Part shown: positions 9,083-19,076 of the stretch, in pieces
Layout of the letters: the number at the start of each line of letters is the position of its first letter
Numbering within the stretch: the first letter of the stretch is position 1
The notes under the pieces: model-generated
What the model saw: only the letters and a program-made list of their open reading frames with translations
Database searches by the model: none
What the model was told of the DNA's origin: nothing
Program-made: the position numbers and the translations under genes
Source: Vibrio tapetis subsp. tapetis
GTDB taxonomy: Bacteria > Pseudomonadota > Gammaproteobacteria > Enterobacterales > Vibrionaceae
DNA: 64,000 bases
Direction of reading: 5' to 3'
NCBI RefSeq assembly: GCF_900233005.1
Contig: NZ_LT960612.1
Span: forward strand, 558,001-622,000

Positions 9083-10221
9083 GGCTTGGTTTTCTCCATA
9101 CTCATACCGGCGGCTCGGATCATCTCGCCATCTTCGGCATAGATATCGCTGGCCATTTCGATCAAAACAAAAGGCAATTTGGCGTTAAGGCGGTCGGCTT
9201 GTTTAAAGCTGATAGAGATGTCCGGTGGCGATAATACGCCGACAGGCAACGCACTCGGTGACTTGCCATCACGCAATATTTGAATGCCATACAGCGCCGC
9301 TTGGTGAGCATTGTTTTCAAATCCGACCCCCACCGACATCAACGCACTGTTTGCGCTGCCATTAACGGCATCAGGTACCACAGTTAACAAAGGGGCTTGC
9401 TCCGTATAGGCGTAGATCTCTTCCATGCGCTCTAGCAAACTGGAACTGCCCGTTAACCAAAGAATCGAATGTTCTAGTTGAGGATCGGCTTGCTTAATCG
9501 CTAACATTTGCTGCTCCATAACCTCGCCTAAGCCCCCATTAGGGTCGTTTTCGTCGACTTCGAAGCCAAACACCGTAATGCCCGACTTCTCTGCTTGCGC
9601 TTTGAGGGGCAAATACTGAGTTACGTAAGCGCTGGTATTGCTTTTAGCGTATAAAATGCCGATTTGGCGCAACTCTGGATTAAAGCGTCTGAGGAAGCTC
9701 AACGTGATATCCGCTGGCAAATTAAGCGACGTATAAGCAAAGTTATTACCACGGGTACGGTAGTTATCGGTTAAACCAAGTAACACGGGATCTTTGGCAT
9801 TCACCGATACCACAGGTAAGGTTCCACCCGCATAAACATCATGCAATGCAACGGTCGCCTTAGAGCCAACGACATAGATCAAACTGGCATTACGCTCTGC
9901 TTGTTTTAACCAAAGACGCAACGCGCTAGGTGTCTCAGGAAGCAAAAACACTCGAAATGACGTTGCACTCAGCTCCTGCTTATACACTTTGAGCATGGTT
10001 GCAATTGCGGTGTCATAAGAGCGAGCTTTACGTGATACCAACACCCAAACACTCGGTGTTTCACGCACAGGAAGAAATGCTACTGAGTGCTCACTGCTAC
10101 TTACCTGCCAGGATGACGTTTGGTTTAAGTCCTGACCTAACCAACTCGGCCATTCCGCTCGTAGCTGACAAGACAGTAAAGCGACCACTAAACACAGACC
10201 GTAAATAGTGCGTTTTATCAT
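9079..10221 (-). CDS. Periplasmic binding protein, ABC_sub_bind (PF04392)-like
   Basis: A 380-residue protein with an N-terminal signal sequence (residues 1-22, MIKRTIYGLCLVVALLSCQL). The fold resembles the PF04392 / periplasmic-binding-protein type I group: a lobe with IYVVGSKATVALHDVY, then the segment IGILYAKSNTSAYVTQYLPL, and a second lobe with SISFKQADRLNAKLPFVLIE. Proteins of this group bind small organic ligands such as aromatic amino acids, but the ligand cannot be read here. Four-base overlaps with both the transporter gene before it and the family 3 binding protein after it show tight coupling. No permease or ATPase genes accompany it. Confidence 0.78.
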   Translation of the reverse strand: MIKRTIYGLCLVVALLSCQLRAEWPSWLGQDLNQTSSWQVSSSEHSVAFLPVRETPSVWVLVSRKARSYDTAIATMLKVYKQELSATSFRVFLLPETPSALRLWLKQAERNASLIYVVGSKATVALHDVYAGGTLPVVSVNAKDPVLLGLTDNYRTRGNNFAYTSLNLPADITLSFLRRFNPELRQIGILYAKSNTSAYVTQYLPLKAQAEKSGITVFGFEVDENDPNGGLGEVMEQQMLAIKQADPQLEHSILWLTGSSSLLERMEEIYAYTEQAPLLTVVPDAVNGSANSALMSVGVGFENNAHQAALYGIQILRDGKSPSALPVGVLSPPDISISFKQADRLNAKLPFVLIEMASDIYAEDGEMIRAAGMSMEKTKP

Positions 10222-12416
10222 GCTGCTACCTCACTGGCTTTTTGACGGTCCAATAGCAACATCAAGACACTGGCAAAAATGAAGAACACACCAATGGCCC
10301 AAAATGCATACAAGTGACCCAATGACGCCAGTAATTGACCCACCACAATCGCACCTGCAACATGGCCGAATCGTTCCAAAAATCGATACGTTGCTGCAAC
10401 AGAATTGGCATTGTGCCCTTCGGTTGCTTTCACCACGTGCGTCACAACCGGCGCATTAATCAAACCATGCGCCACGCCCATTACCAGCATTGAAATTGTC
10501 GCCAGTGACACCACAAATTCCGCTTCAACCAATGAAAAGGCAGCGCCTAACACCCCAAGAGACAATGCCGCAACGGCATTACCTAAACACAAGGCCCACT
10601 TGCTTGAACCAAATCGGTCGATAAGAGGCGAAACACGGCCACTGATAAACAGCACAGCAAACGCATAAGCCATGAGCACTTGGCCTATGCTTTCTTTCGC
10701 CACGCCTTTATCACTCAATAACAAAGGCACGGCGAAAGACACCACACCCGTTAGCATCATTTTGGTTGGCATACCAACTAACAACATGGTGCGCATAAAC
10801 GCAGGCACTCGAATCAAGGTTGCAGACTCGTGCATCATCCCTTTAATGTTATCAAGCAAGCTGTTTTGCCCGGTACACACCGCTTTCATGGATGGCAGTA
10901 ACATGCCGAACATCAACATCAAGCCTCCAATCAACGCTGATAACGCGAAAATGCCCTGAATACCTAATGTGTCTGCCAACAAAGCGCCGATTGCGGCTCC
11001 TGAAATAAAGCCAGCGTTAAAGCAAAAGACGATGATTCCAGCCGCTTGTGTTTTGTTCGACTGATCGCTAAAGCGCAGAATGTAGCCTTGCACAGCAATG
11101 AAGATGATGGCTTGCCCTACCCCTGAGATAAAACGCGCCACTAAAACGCTGGTCAAATGGCTGTCATAAGCTAAAAAGGCGCAGCCTAAGCTGGAAAGAA
11201 TCACCCCTGCACTCAACACTCGTCGAATATCAAACATTTCTATCAAGCGAGAAGCGGGCAACAATGTCGCAGCAAAGCCAACAAAATACAGGGTAAAAAA
11301 GTATGAAGACCACGCTGCACTGCCACCGTTATCCAACGCAATTTGCGTCAGGTATTGAGGCAAAACAGGCGCCATCAGGGACTCCATCAGGACGGTAACG
11401 AGCAAGAGCGGTTTCACTTGTGCCAAGACCACTTCTGAATGGCTCTGGTTTTCTGAGCGACTCAGCAAACGAATGAAAGCAAAACAGATGAAGGCACAGC
11501 CGGCAAAAAGAATGGCAAAGTTTTTCAGTATTTTGAGTAATTGAGAAAGCAGCACCTTAGGGTGGAAAGCAATCGTCACCTTGTTGCCACGCTCATCTGA
11601 AATTGGGAATTCCGCCATCCCTTCGACAGACATCAACGCTTGCTGTGCCTGACTGCTGGCAATTGTGCGCGCTTGCTGTTCAACAACAATGCTTGATACT
11701 TCTTTATTGGTTTGACGAAAGCCATCTAGCATTTCATCTACACCACTGATACGTTGCGGAGAAATACCCCACACCAAAACAGGAGCTAAACGCTGTGTCA
11801 CAATGCTAGCCATCGAGTTTGCTTTACTCTCAAGGCCCGATTTATAGAGCGCACCAACCATCAACATCACGCTTAATGACATAGTCAAAAAGACAATGCC
11901 AAACGCGGTAAAGTAGATGGCTCGATTATGCGCTCGCAATACCATGAATACGAACAAGCCGACTAAGATCCCCACCAGCCAAATCATTGGCACAAAGCGG
12001 GCACTGATCTCGCGCTGAACTTTTTCGTCACTGACAACAATCTCTAGCCGCCCCACTTGGGTAAACTTGTTGTGAAGCGCGATGCTAATCACGCTGCCTT
12101 CAAATTCACTGTCGGTGTAACGGTAAAGCTCTTGCTGTCCCGAGATCATTCGAATGTCGACCACCGCCTTATCAGACAATGCGATTGGTGCTAGCACCTT
12201 TTCTAGGCCAGCAATGTCATGTAATGGCACACCAGAACTTAAGATCTGCTCGATCCCCATTCTTGCGGCGTCAGTTTGCGCGATTACCGCATCGCGGCTT
12301 TGCTGCTGATAACTCTTTAGCGCCTGCGCATACCCCACCACAAAAATCAGGGATAAAGACAGCACCACAAGTAGGGCGCCCAGCAGAAGTCGACTGTGTT
12401 GCTTAATCGTATTCAA
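10218..12416 (-). CDS. MFS transporter with two N-terminal periplasmic sensor-like loops
   Basis: A 732-residue membrane protein. A first membrane segment (about residues 9-31) is followed by a periplasmic loop of about 110 residues, two membrane segments (about 143-192), a second loop of about 100 residues and another membrane segment near 297-316. After that, from about residue 330, comes a 12-helix major facilitator part (SRLIEMFDIRRVLSAGVILSS and FISGRVSPLIDRFGSSKWAL are MFS loop motifs). The two loops resemble Cache/CHASE-like sensor domains. It follows the ATP-grasp gene by 9 bases and overlaps the next gene by four. The substrate is unknown; the context suggests export or uptake of the ATP-grasp product or its precursor. 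Confidence 0.85.
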   Translation of the reverse strand: MNTIKQHSRLLLGALLVVLSLSLIFVVGYAQALKSYQQQSRDAVIAQTDAARMGIEQILSSGVPLHDIAGLEKVLAPIALSDKAVVDIRMISGQQELYRYTDSEFEGSVISIALHNKFTQVGRLEIVVSDEKVQREISARFVPMIWLVGILVGLFVFMVLRAHNRAIYFTAFGIVFLTMSLSVMLMVGALYKSGLESKANSMASIVTQRLAPVLVWGISPQRISGVDEMLDGFRQTNKEVSSIVVEQQARTIASSQAQQALMSVEGMAEFPISDERGNKVTIAFHPKVLLSQLLKILKNFAILFAGCAFICFAFIRLLSRSENQSHSEVVLAQVKPLLLVTVLMESLMAPVLPQYLTQIALDNGGSAAWSSYFFTLYFVGFAATLLPASRLIEMFDIRRVLSAGVILSSLGCAFLAYDSHLTSVLVARFISGVGQAIIFIAVQGYILRFSDQSNKTQAAGIIVFCFNAGFISGAAIGALLADTLGIQGIFALSALIGGLMLMFGMLLPSMKAVCTGQNSLLDNIKGMMHESATLIRVPAFMRTMLLVGMPTKMMLTGVVSFAVPLLLSDKGVAKESIGQVLMAYAFAVLFISGRVSPLIDRFGSSKWALCLGNAVAALSLGVLGAAFSLVEAEFVVSLATISMLVMGVAHGLINAPVVTHVVKATEGHNANSVAATYRFLERFGHVAGAIVVGQLLASLGHLYAFWAIGVFFIFASVLMLLLDRQKASEVAA

Positions 12417-12425
12417 CCTTGGCTC

Positions 12426-13580
12426 CTAAACGTCGCCAATCAGGTCGAATTGTTCATTCAAACAATGCGCCAATGCCATTGGACGTTTGGCTTTCAAAAA
12501 CGACAAACGATTAAAAACCAATGATTGAATGAGGTCGGTATAGCTCATCCCTTCACGTTGTAAATCATGACAAACTAAGCTGACCTTATCGCCTTCCGGA
12601 CGCTTTAGATCGGGCTTAGGATTGGTCTCTAACACATACAAATTGCCGGCGTTATCCATACGCATATCGACTCGAACCAAGGTTTGTAAACCCAATTGGC
12701 GGTAGATTTTCTGGCCAATTTCCGCCAATTGATCTCGCAATGGCTGTTCGGTAACGGCAATCAGTCGGTCTTGCGTAATGGGTTTAATATCCATCGAGGT
12801 GAAAATAGGTTCATCGGCGCCCAATACACGTTCGGTGATCGAAAAAGCCATCGGTTTGTCTGACTGAGTCAATTCGCCTTGTTTAAAGGTGTACTCTCCT
12901 GCCACTGCCACGACAAATTCACGCCCGCCAAGAAACGGTTCAATCATCACGATGTTATTACTCGCTTGACGCACTTTCTCAACCGTACTTGCCAGTTCAC
13001 TGCGATCAAACACTGGGTACACATGAATAGAAGCTCGCCCAGAAACCGGCTTAACAATGAACCCTTGTGGGAAACGACGTGCAATGTCGTCCAGTGCGCG
13101 CTGGTTGCTTTCACTCGCAAAATCTTCGTCGATACCAATAGTAATGAAAGGCGCGGTGGGCAGGCCGGCTGCTTTTATTTCATGTTTAAATAGGTGCTTA
13201 TTGTCTAACAGGCCTGCTGTCATTGGTGAGTGACCCACATACGGCACGCCCAACATTTCTAGCATTGAAGGTAAGTGACACATAGAATCAAAACCTTGCA
13301 GACCACCGCTGTTGGTGATCACCAAATCTACTTGCTCCTGACGCAGGGTTTCCGCCAGATAAATATCTTCGGCCAATACCGTAACCAGCTGGAAGCCGGA
13401 TTCACGCAGCGCGTTAGCAATATCGTGTGCCACGGCTTCATAAGTTTTGGTTGAACGAGGGCTCAGGTTTTCAAAAATAAAACCTCGAGGCTGTGCTTTG
13501 TCTCCACCGTGGATCACAGCAATTTTCAATTTGTTGCGAATCCAATTCAGTTGTGCAGGCGAAAAAATAAAGTTGGTCAT
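12426..13580 (-). CDS. ATP-grasp ligase related to D-alanine--D-alanine ligase, T6SS-embedded
   Basis: A 384-residue cytoplasmic enzyme. An N-terminal Rossmann-like domain (KIAVIHGGDKAQPRGFIFEN) is followed by ATP-grasp domains with the pattern LLDNKHLFKHEIKAAGLPTA, the ATP lysine loop FIVKPVSGRASIHVYP and the metal-binding end VLETNPKPDLKRP. This fits the D-Ala-D-Ala ligase group, which joins a carboxylate to an amine using ATP. The serine-rich loop usually read as GSSxGV is altered (GRASIHV), so the substrate may differ from D-alanine. It sits between clpV and the sensor-MFS gene. It is probably not the cell's essential Ddl, which lies in cell-wall operons. Confidence 0.85.
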   Translation of the reverse strand: MTNFIFSPAQLNWIRNKLKIAVIHGGDKAQPRGFIFENLSPRSTKTYEAVAHDIANALRESGFQLVTVLAEDIYLAETLRQEQVDLVITNSGGLQGFDSMCHLPSMLEMLGVPYVGHSPMTAGLLDNKHLFKHEIKAAGLPTAPFITIGIDEDFASESNQRALDDIARRFPQGFIVKPVSGRASIHVYPVFDRSELASTVEKVRQASNNIVMIEPFLGGREFVVAVAGEYTFKQGELTQSDKPMAFSITERVLGADEPIFTSMDIKPITQDRLIAVTEQPLRDQLAEIGQKIYRQLGLQTLVRVDMRMDNAGNLYVLETNPKPDLKRPEGDKVSLVCHDLQREGMSYTDLIQSLVFNRLSFLKAKRPMALAHCLNEQFDLIGDV

Positions 13581-13670
13581 CTTGTATTACCTATCAATGG
13601 GTTACTCTCAAAAAGTGGAGTAACAAGTTTTTACGATGTTGTTTTAATAGTGTTTGGGAACGTGTCATGT

Positions 13671-13703
13671 TTATCGGCAGGCTCCCATTCGACCTGCCGA
13701 TAA
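13671..13703. promoter_or_regulatory. 11-bp inverted repeat between clpV and the ATP-grasp gene
   Basis: TTATCGGCAGG and CCTGCCGATAA pair perfectly around an 11-base loop, just after the clpV stop. There is no clear T run on the minus strand, so it is not a textbook terminator; it could be an mRNA-stabilising or attenuating hairpin separating the structural genes from the ligase/transporter module. Confidence 0.6.
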
Positions 13704-13712
13704 GGTGTTGAA

Positions 13713-16334
13713 TTAACTGATATCAATAACAAACTGGCCCTGTTGTACAGAAACAGAAACCGAATGAATTGGCTGAGACATACTCATACGAACGATGCAT
13801 TTGTTCGCCAATTCAGGCATCAATTGTCGGTTGATCAATTGCTCAATCGCACGGGCACCCGTTTCTGGCGACAGGTTAAGGCTGACCAAAAGATCCACCA
13901 CTTGCGGGTCATATTGGAAAGTAGCGCCATAATGCGATTTCACACGTTTTTCGATTCGGCGTAGCGACAATTGCGCAATTTTTCCCATCTCTTCATCATT
14001 CAATGGGAAATATGGCACTATGGTCGCGCGACCCAAAAACGCAGGTTTGAAGAACTGTTGTAGCTCAGGGAAAATGGCTTGAGTCAGATCAGGAATCGAC
14101 GGACGGACGGTCGCACAGGCGTTCACCACCGCGCTGTCTGCCGCATTGGATGTCATAATGATGATGGTGTTGCGAAAATCTATCTCACGCCCTTCGCTAT
14201 CTGAAATCGAGCCTTTATCAAAGATTTGGTAGAAAATATCGTGCACACCTGGGTGTGCTTTTTCCATTTCATCCAGTAATAGCACCGAATAAGGATTCCG
14301 ACGCACGGCTTCTGTCAGCACGCCGCCCTTACCGTAACCCACGTAACCTGCAGGCGATCCCAATAGCATCGAGACTTTGTGCTGCTCTTTAAACTCGGTC
14401 ATGTTGATGGTGGTAATGTTGCGCTCGCCACCATAAAGCAGATCAGTCAAAGCCAAGGCGGTTTCCGTTTTACCAACGCCACTTGGGCCACACATCAGGA
14501 ACACGCCCACCGGTTTACGCGGATCCGTTAACCCAGCTCGTGCCATACGAATCGCTTGTGAGATTTCAGCAATGGGTGTGATTTGCCCAATGACTCGTTC
14601 ACCAATGTGATTTTCAAGGTGCATTAGACGCTCAACTTCCTGTTTGAGCATGTTGCCAACCGGTATCCCAGTCCAAAGCGAGATCACTTCAGCCACGGTT
14701 TGTTGGTTAACTTGTGGTAACACCAAAGGTTGTTCGCCTTGCATTTCGCGCAGCGCATTCATCTTGCTTTTCAGCAACGCTTTTTCTGGGTTTTGCTTTA
14801 GATCTTCCCCAGCGACAAACAAAGCATCCAACTGAGTTTGAAGCTCGATGATCTCGTTAACTAACGACTTCTCTTGCTCCCAACGCAGCTCAATCGCTTG
14901 ATGCTCGCTTTGCAATGCCGCCAGTTTTTGTTCAACAGCGTCACGACGCACGTCATCAATCGACCAAAGTGCCGCTTCGTGATTGAGTGTCTCGATTTCA
15001 TTTTCAACGTAACGAATTTGCTCAGCAATGGCTTCCAACTGGCGCGGCGCAGCACTTTGGCTCAGGCCAATGCGAGAACACGCCGTATCAAGTAAGCTGA
15101 TGGCCTTATCGGGTAGCTTACGCTCAGGCAGGTAACGTACAGAAAGCGCGACAGCAGCATCAATCGCTTCTTGCATCACTTTAACGCTGTGGTGTTTTTC
15201 TAGGCTTTTTTTCACGCCGCGTAGCATGTGAACCGCGTCTTCTTCACTTGGTTCACCAATAGATACGACTTGAAAACGTCGGGTTAACGCCGCGTCTGAC
15301 TCAAAATACTGCTTATATTCTGCCCACGTTGTTGCCGCGATAGAACGGAACTCGCCACGCGCCAATGCCGGTTTTAGGATATTGGCAGCGTCGTTTTGTC
15401 CAGCGGCACCGCCTGCACCGATCAAGGTGTGAGCTTCATCGATAAACATGATGATTGGCGTCGCCGACTGTTTGATCTCGTTGATGACGTCTTTAAGACG
15501 GTTTTCGAACTCGCCCTTAATACTTGCGCCCGCTTGCAAAGCGGATAAATCCAAACTGCGTAGCTCAACGTTAGCAAGCGCAGGAGGCACATTGCCATCA
15601 ACAATTTGTTGTGCGAGACCTTCTACAATCGCCGTTTTACCCACGCCCGGGTCGCCCACTAAAATAGGGCTGTTTTGACGGCGGCGACACAGAATGTCCA
15701 CCGCTTTACGGACTTCATCACCACGACCAGAAATAGGATCAAGCTCGCCGTTACGAGCGCTCTGCGTCAGGTTTTGCGAGTATTTATCCAGTGCTGGCGT
15801 GTTGCCATCGACGAACTCGCTATTGACCATGCTTGGGGAAGTCGGCTTTTGTGCGCTAGGAGCAGTATTTGCCAACGATTGAGAGCGTAACCATTCAGAT
15901 GACAAAGCGTTAAGCCAATGAGAGAGTGAGCCGTTGTATGCGCCTTGTTCGATTCTCTGCTTAAGCACCATGAGAAGATGATATTCATTGACCGACAGTT
16001 GCTTATGGTTAAGCGAGGCGATCATCCATGCGTCTTTTAACAGTTCAACTAAAGAAGGGGATAACGATGGCGATGTATTATTACCCTGTGCAAGCCCCGC
16101 CAAGTGATTATTCAGTTGCTCGATTAGCCCTTGCGGTGCTACACCCGCTTGCTGTAATGCTTGTTGCCAACCCATGGATGAGTTTTGCAGCAATTGAATG
16201 AACCAGTGCTCTAACTCTATGGCAAAATGACCACGATTCACGCACTCGCCAGCCGCAGATTCCAACGACGATTTTAGGTTTGGGGTTAGCCGAGTTACTA
16301 GGCTTTGTAATTCAATATTGATCATTTTATTCAC
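13713..16334 (-). CDS. tssH: T6SS sheath-disassembly AAA+ ATPase ClpV (TssH)
   Basis: ClpV strips contracted TssB/TssC sheaths so that the subunits can be reused. The 873-residue protein has an N-terminal Clp-N domain (about 1-160), a first AAA+ domain with Walker A GDPGVGKT and Walker B IIMFIDEAHT, a coiled-coil middle region, and a second AAA+ domain with Walker A GPSGVGKT and sensor motif TGARAIEQLI near the end. It overlaps tssG by eight bases. All ATPase motifs are intact. Confidence 0.97.
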   Translation of the reverse strand: MNKMINIELQSLVTRLTPNLKSSLESAAGECVNRGHFAIELEHWFIQLLQNSSMGWQQALQQAGVAPQGLIEQLNNHLAGLAQGNNTSPSLSPSLVELLKDAWMIASLNHKQLSVNEYHLLMVLKQRIEQGAYNGSLSHWLNALSSEWLRSQSLANTAPSAQKPTSPSMVNSEFVDGNTPALDKYSQNLTQSARNGELDPISGRGDEVRKAVDILCRRRQNSPILVGDPGVGKTAIVEGLAQQIVDGNVPPALANVELRSLDLSALQAGASIKGEFENRLKDVINEIKQSATPIIMFIDEAHTLIGAGGAAGQNDAANILKPALARGEFRSIAATTWAEYKQYFESDAALTRRFQVVSIGEPSEEDAVHMLRGVKKSLEKHHSVKVMQEAIDAAVALSVRYLPERKLPDKAISLLDTACSRIGLSQSAAPRQLEAIAEQIRYVENEIETLNHEAALWSIDDVRRDAVEQKLAALQSEHQAIELRWEQEKSLVNEIIELQTQLDALFVAGEDLKQNPEKALLKSKMNALREMQGEQPLVLPQVNQQTVAEVISLWTGIPVGNMLKQEVERLMHLENHIGERVIGQITPIAEISQAIRMARAGLTDPRKPVGVFLMCGPSGVGKTETALALTDLLYGGERNITTINMTEFKEQHKVSMLLGSPAGYVGYGKGGVLTEAVRRNPYSVLLLDEMEKAHPGVHDIFYQIFDKGSISDSEGREIDFRNTIIIMTSNAADSAVVNACATVRPSIPDLTQAIFPELQQFFKPAFLGRATIVPYFPLNDEEMGKIAQLSLRRIEKRVKSHYGATFQYDPQVVDLLVSLNLSPETGARAIEQLINRQLMPELANKCIVRMSMSQPIHSVSVSVQQGQFVIDIS

Positions 16335-17313
16335 TCGCGGTTAATGGCATTTCTACGAATTGCTGTTGATTGGTACGACTATTCATCCAAGCAGATTGAC
16401 CGACTTTCAGGCCGCTTTCAGCACTACTCGCGAGCTTAACGCGCGGTAAATAACGACTGTCTACTTTCATGTACAATTTGTATTTAATGTTGATTCCCAT
16501 GTAACTTCTTACTAGGTGCTCTATCGCTCGAATCATCTTTTGGTCACTTCGAATACTCAAATAATGACGGTAGTTCTTTGGGCACAATTTGATATTGAGT
16601 TTTTGACCAACCATTGGCGCATGTTTGCCCAACAATGCGCCCATTCCGAGCTGGCGGTTTTGGCCACGCCCCCCTAATTGAGTCAGAGAACACGGAGTTA
16701 ATGGCTGATATTCAAGGCCACTCGGTTCAATCACGAACTGCGCACCAAAATAATCCTCTAGCAGGTGCTTTAACGCATGAGGGCAAGTTAGCTTTAACCC
16801 CAACAAGCCGCTGTACTGAATCAAGTGTGATTTTGGTACTACGTCAGTGGCTTCATGTTGACCACCAAAGCTCGACAACATGGTGGTCACAGACTGTCTA
16901 TGCTGATTCCAACTGAAGGTTTCTTCTTCTAACTGGCTGCATAGGTCGTGCTTAAGCTCTGTCTGACAATACAAACGAAAATAGCGATTATTAAAGCTAT
17001 CGAAAAAGTCCAGTGCCGCCTCGTCACCAAGATCAAACTGGGCGGTCAAAGCCTGACGGTACATAGTACGAGGCATAACGCCGCGACTGCCCGCTAACGC
17101 CATCAATGGTGTTTTCATCACGTAGTGGCCTTGGATATCGCTCGAGACACTGGTCACTTGTGTTTGATAATGCGCAGGAAGAGATTCCGCACTAAAGCGT
17201 AATTTAGGACGAATGCCACGATGCTCCGCGCGATGCTTGAACATCTGCCACGCTTTATCGAGTTCTACATGAAATTGACCCGTCGCTAGGCGCTCTAAAG
17301 CAGACTTTTGCAT
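16327..17313 (-). CDS. tssG: Type VI secretion baseplate protein TssG
   Basis: TssG (ImpH/VasB family) forms the baseplate wedge with TssF, TssE and TssK. The 328-residue length and the region HYVMKTPLMALAGSRGVMPR followed by FFDSFNNRYFRLYC are family signatures. The gene overlaps the end of tssF by 19 bases and clpV by eight, the normal tssE-F-G-H order. Confidence 0.95.
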   Translation of the reverse strand: MQKSALERLATGQFHVELDKAWQMFKHRAEHRGIRPKLRFSAESLPAHYQTQVTSVSSDIQGHYVMKTPLMALAGSRGVMPRTMYRQALTAQFDLGDEAALDFFDSFNNRYFRLYCQTELKHDLCSQLEEETFSWNQHRQSVTTMLSSFGGQHEATDVVPKSHLIQYSGLLGLKLTCPHALKHLLEDYFGAQFVIEPSGLEYQPLTPCSLTQLGGRGQNRQLGMGALLGKHAPMVGQKLNIKLCPKNYRHYLSIRSDQKMIRAIEHLVRSYMGINIKYKLYMKVDSRYLPRVKLASSAESGLKVGQSAWMNSRTNQQQFVEMPLTASE

Positions 17314-19076
17314 CCAGCTCTCCTTGGGAAGGTCATGAACTGGCCATCTTGTCCTTCAAGTTTAATTTCAACCTGAGTAAAGCTGTTAAAGCCGGCAAAA
17401 TAGGAGAAAAATCGGTCAAGCAGATGGCTGAACAAAGTGACGCCACCATAAATGTTGCTGCCATCAAGCGTCACGGTAATTTTGGTACCATAAGCAAAAC
17501 ACGTTTTGCCCGATACGCGGATAGGAGCAACGACTTGCTCTTGCTCGATACCAACTATCGACTCGATGTACACATGGTTTTGCGAACTCTGATTATGGTT
17601 ATAAAGCTCGAACACGTTTTTTAATGTGGCTTTAGGATCATCGGTTCCCAAGATTGCGTGGTAGTTAAAATGCAAATGGCAAAGCAACGACCAGACGTTT
17701 CTGTTGGCGTCTTTACTGCGCATCGGTAAAGATGGACGACGCAACAATTCCATTTTTGCTGGAATGGTCAAAGACTCTCGGCACTCCACTTTACTGGTGA
17801 CCGGCAGATAGCCCGCTTTAATGCCGTCACTTACCGTGCCATTAACCAACCAAGTACGAGGCTCACTTTGAGCACTGATATGATCAAGGTCTGCCACTTT
17901 TAGGCTGCTCTCCAACCCACCACTTTCGTGCAATGTTTGCACCAGCTGCCAACGCAAACCCGAGTGGTTTGGCGAGAATTTCTCACCATAAACTTGGGCA
18001 ATACTGACAGGGGTGGCTTGGGTTACATCCAAAACGTCATCAACTGAAAACAGCTCTAAGTCATGATCTTGGCTCGCATCAAGCACGATTGGATAGTGCT
18101 TCTTAAAGAAGTCAATTTCGACAGCATCAGACACCGCTTGGTGCAAGTTAACAATCGGGGTGGTAAACAGGCAAAAGTGTTCTTCGCTCAAGGTTCTCGC
18201 CAAGTCGACACTCAATTCATCAATGAACAGTTGCAGCTTAAATTGATGGCCGCGAACTCCTTTCAAAGCATCAGAGAAATCAAATCGGAATCCGTTAAAA
18301 CGTTCTGAGAACATGAAGAATTCAGTCAATAACTTGAAGCCACCAAAGCTGGCTGCTTGATACGGTAATATGGTGTCGTCAACGTCGAAGCCGACGGGTT
18401 GCATCGCGTCTCGACCTAATTCAGATCGAGAGCCTTCACTCGCCACGCACACTTGAGCGGTGCCTTGTGACAACAGGTCGTACAATCGCAAAGCAAAACT
18501 ACTGTCACCCTTTAGGTGTACTTTAAGGCTATCAATATCAAGTTCAGATAATTCAACACCCGAGTCGATGGCTGAAATAGTAATTTCTATCAAAGCTTTG
18601 GCATGTTCGGCGCCACGAGGTTTCGCAAATTCGAATGGGGCAAACGCAACGTTCACTTTTTCAATTTTTAGTGGGTACAAAGCAACGTTTTCAGTGGTAC
18701 GAAAAATCGCACTTTCACCTTGTTCATCACGTAATTCGAACTCAGTACCGACTGGGATCTGGTGTGTCGCGTTCGCATCTTCATTGACAACAAAATCAAG
18801 CAAGCTGTACGACGGAATGGGTCGTAAATAATGAGGAAACAGTAAACGAATCAGGCTCTCTGTGAGCTCAGGAAACGACTCATCTAGACGCTGTTGAAGC
18901 TTGCCATTAAGCAGCGCCACGCTTTCTATCAATCGCGTAACTTGGGGGTCATCAATCCCATCTTGGTTGATCCCAAGAGAATTGGCCGCACCAGGATGAC
19001 GGGCAGCGAACTGCGACGCTTCATCACGAATGAAACGCAGCTCTTGTTCGAAATAGGAAAGCAAAGTATCAGACAA
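17295..19076 (-). CDS. tssF: Type VI secretion baseplate protein TssF
   Basis: TssF (ImpG/VasA family), 593 residues, is the main wedge protein of the baseplate. The N-terminus YFEQELRFIRDEASQFAARH followed by DPQVTRLIESVALLNGKLQQ and SLIRLLFPHYLRPIPS is the family hallmark. It overlaps tssE by eight bases. No defect was seen. Confidence 0.97.
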   Translation of the reverse strand: MSDTLLSYFEQELRFIRDEASQFAARHPGAANSLGINQDGIDDPQVTRLIESVALLNGKLQQRLDESFPELTESLIRLLFPHYLRPIPSYSLLDFVVNEDANATHQIPVGTEFELRDEQGESAIFRTTENVALYPLKIEKVNVAFAPFEFAKPRGAEHAKALIEITISAIDSGVELSELDIDSLKVHLKGDSSFALRLYDLLSQGTAQVCVASEGSRSELGRDAMQPVGFDVDDTILPYQAASFGGFKLLTEFFMFSERFNGFRFDFSDALKGVRGHQFKLQLFIDELSVDLARTLSEEHFCLFTTPIVNLHQAVSDAVEIDFFKKHYPIVLDASQDHDLELFSVDDVLDVTQATPVSIAQVYGEKFSPNHSGLRWQLVQTLHESGGLESSLKVADLDHISAQSEPRTWLVNGTVSDGIKAGYLPVTSKVECRESLTIPAKMELLRRPSLPMRSKDANRNVWSLLCHLHFNYHAILGTDDPKATLKNVFELYNHNQSSQNHVYIESIVGIEQEQVVAPIRVSGKTCFAYGTKITVTLDGSNIYGGVTLFSHLLDRFFSYFAGFNSFTQVEIKLEGQDGQFMTFPRRAGCKSLL

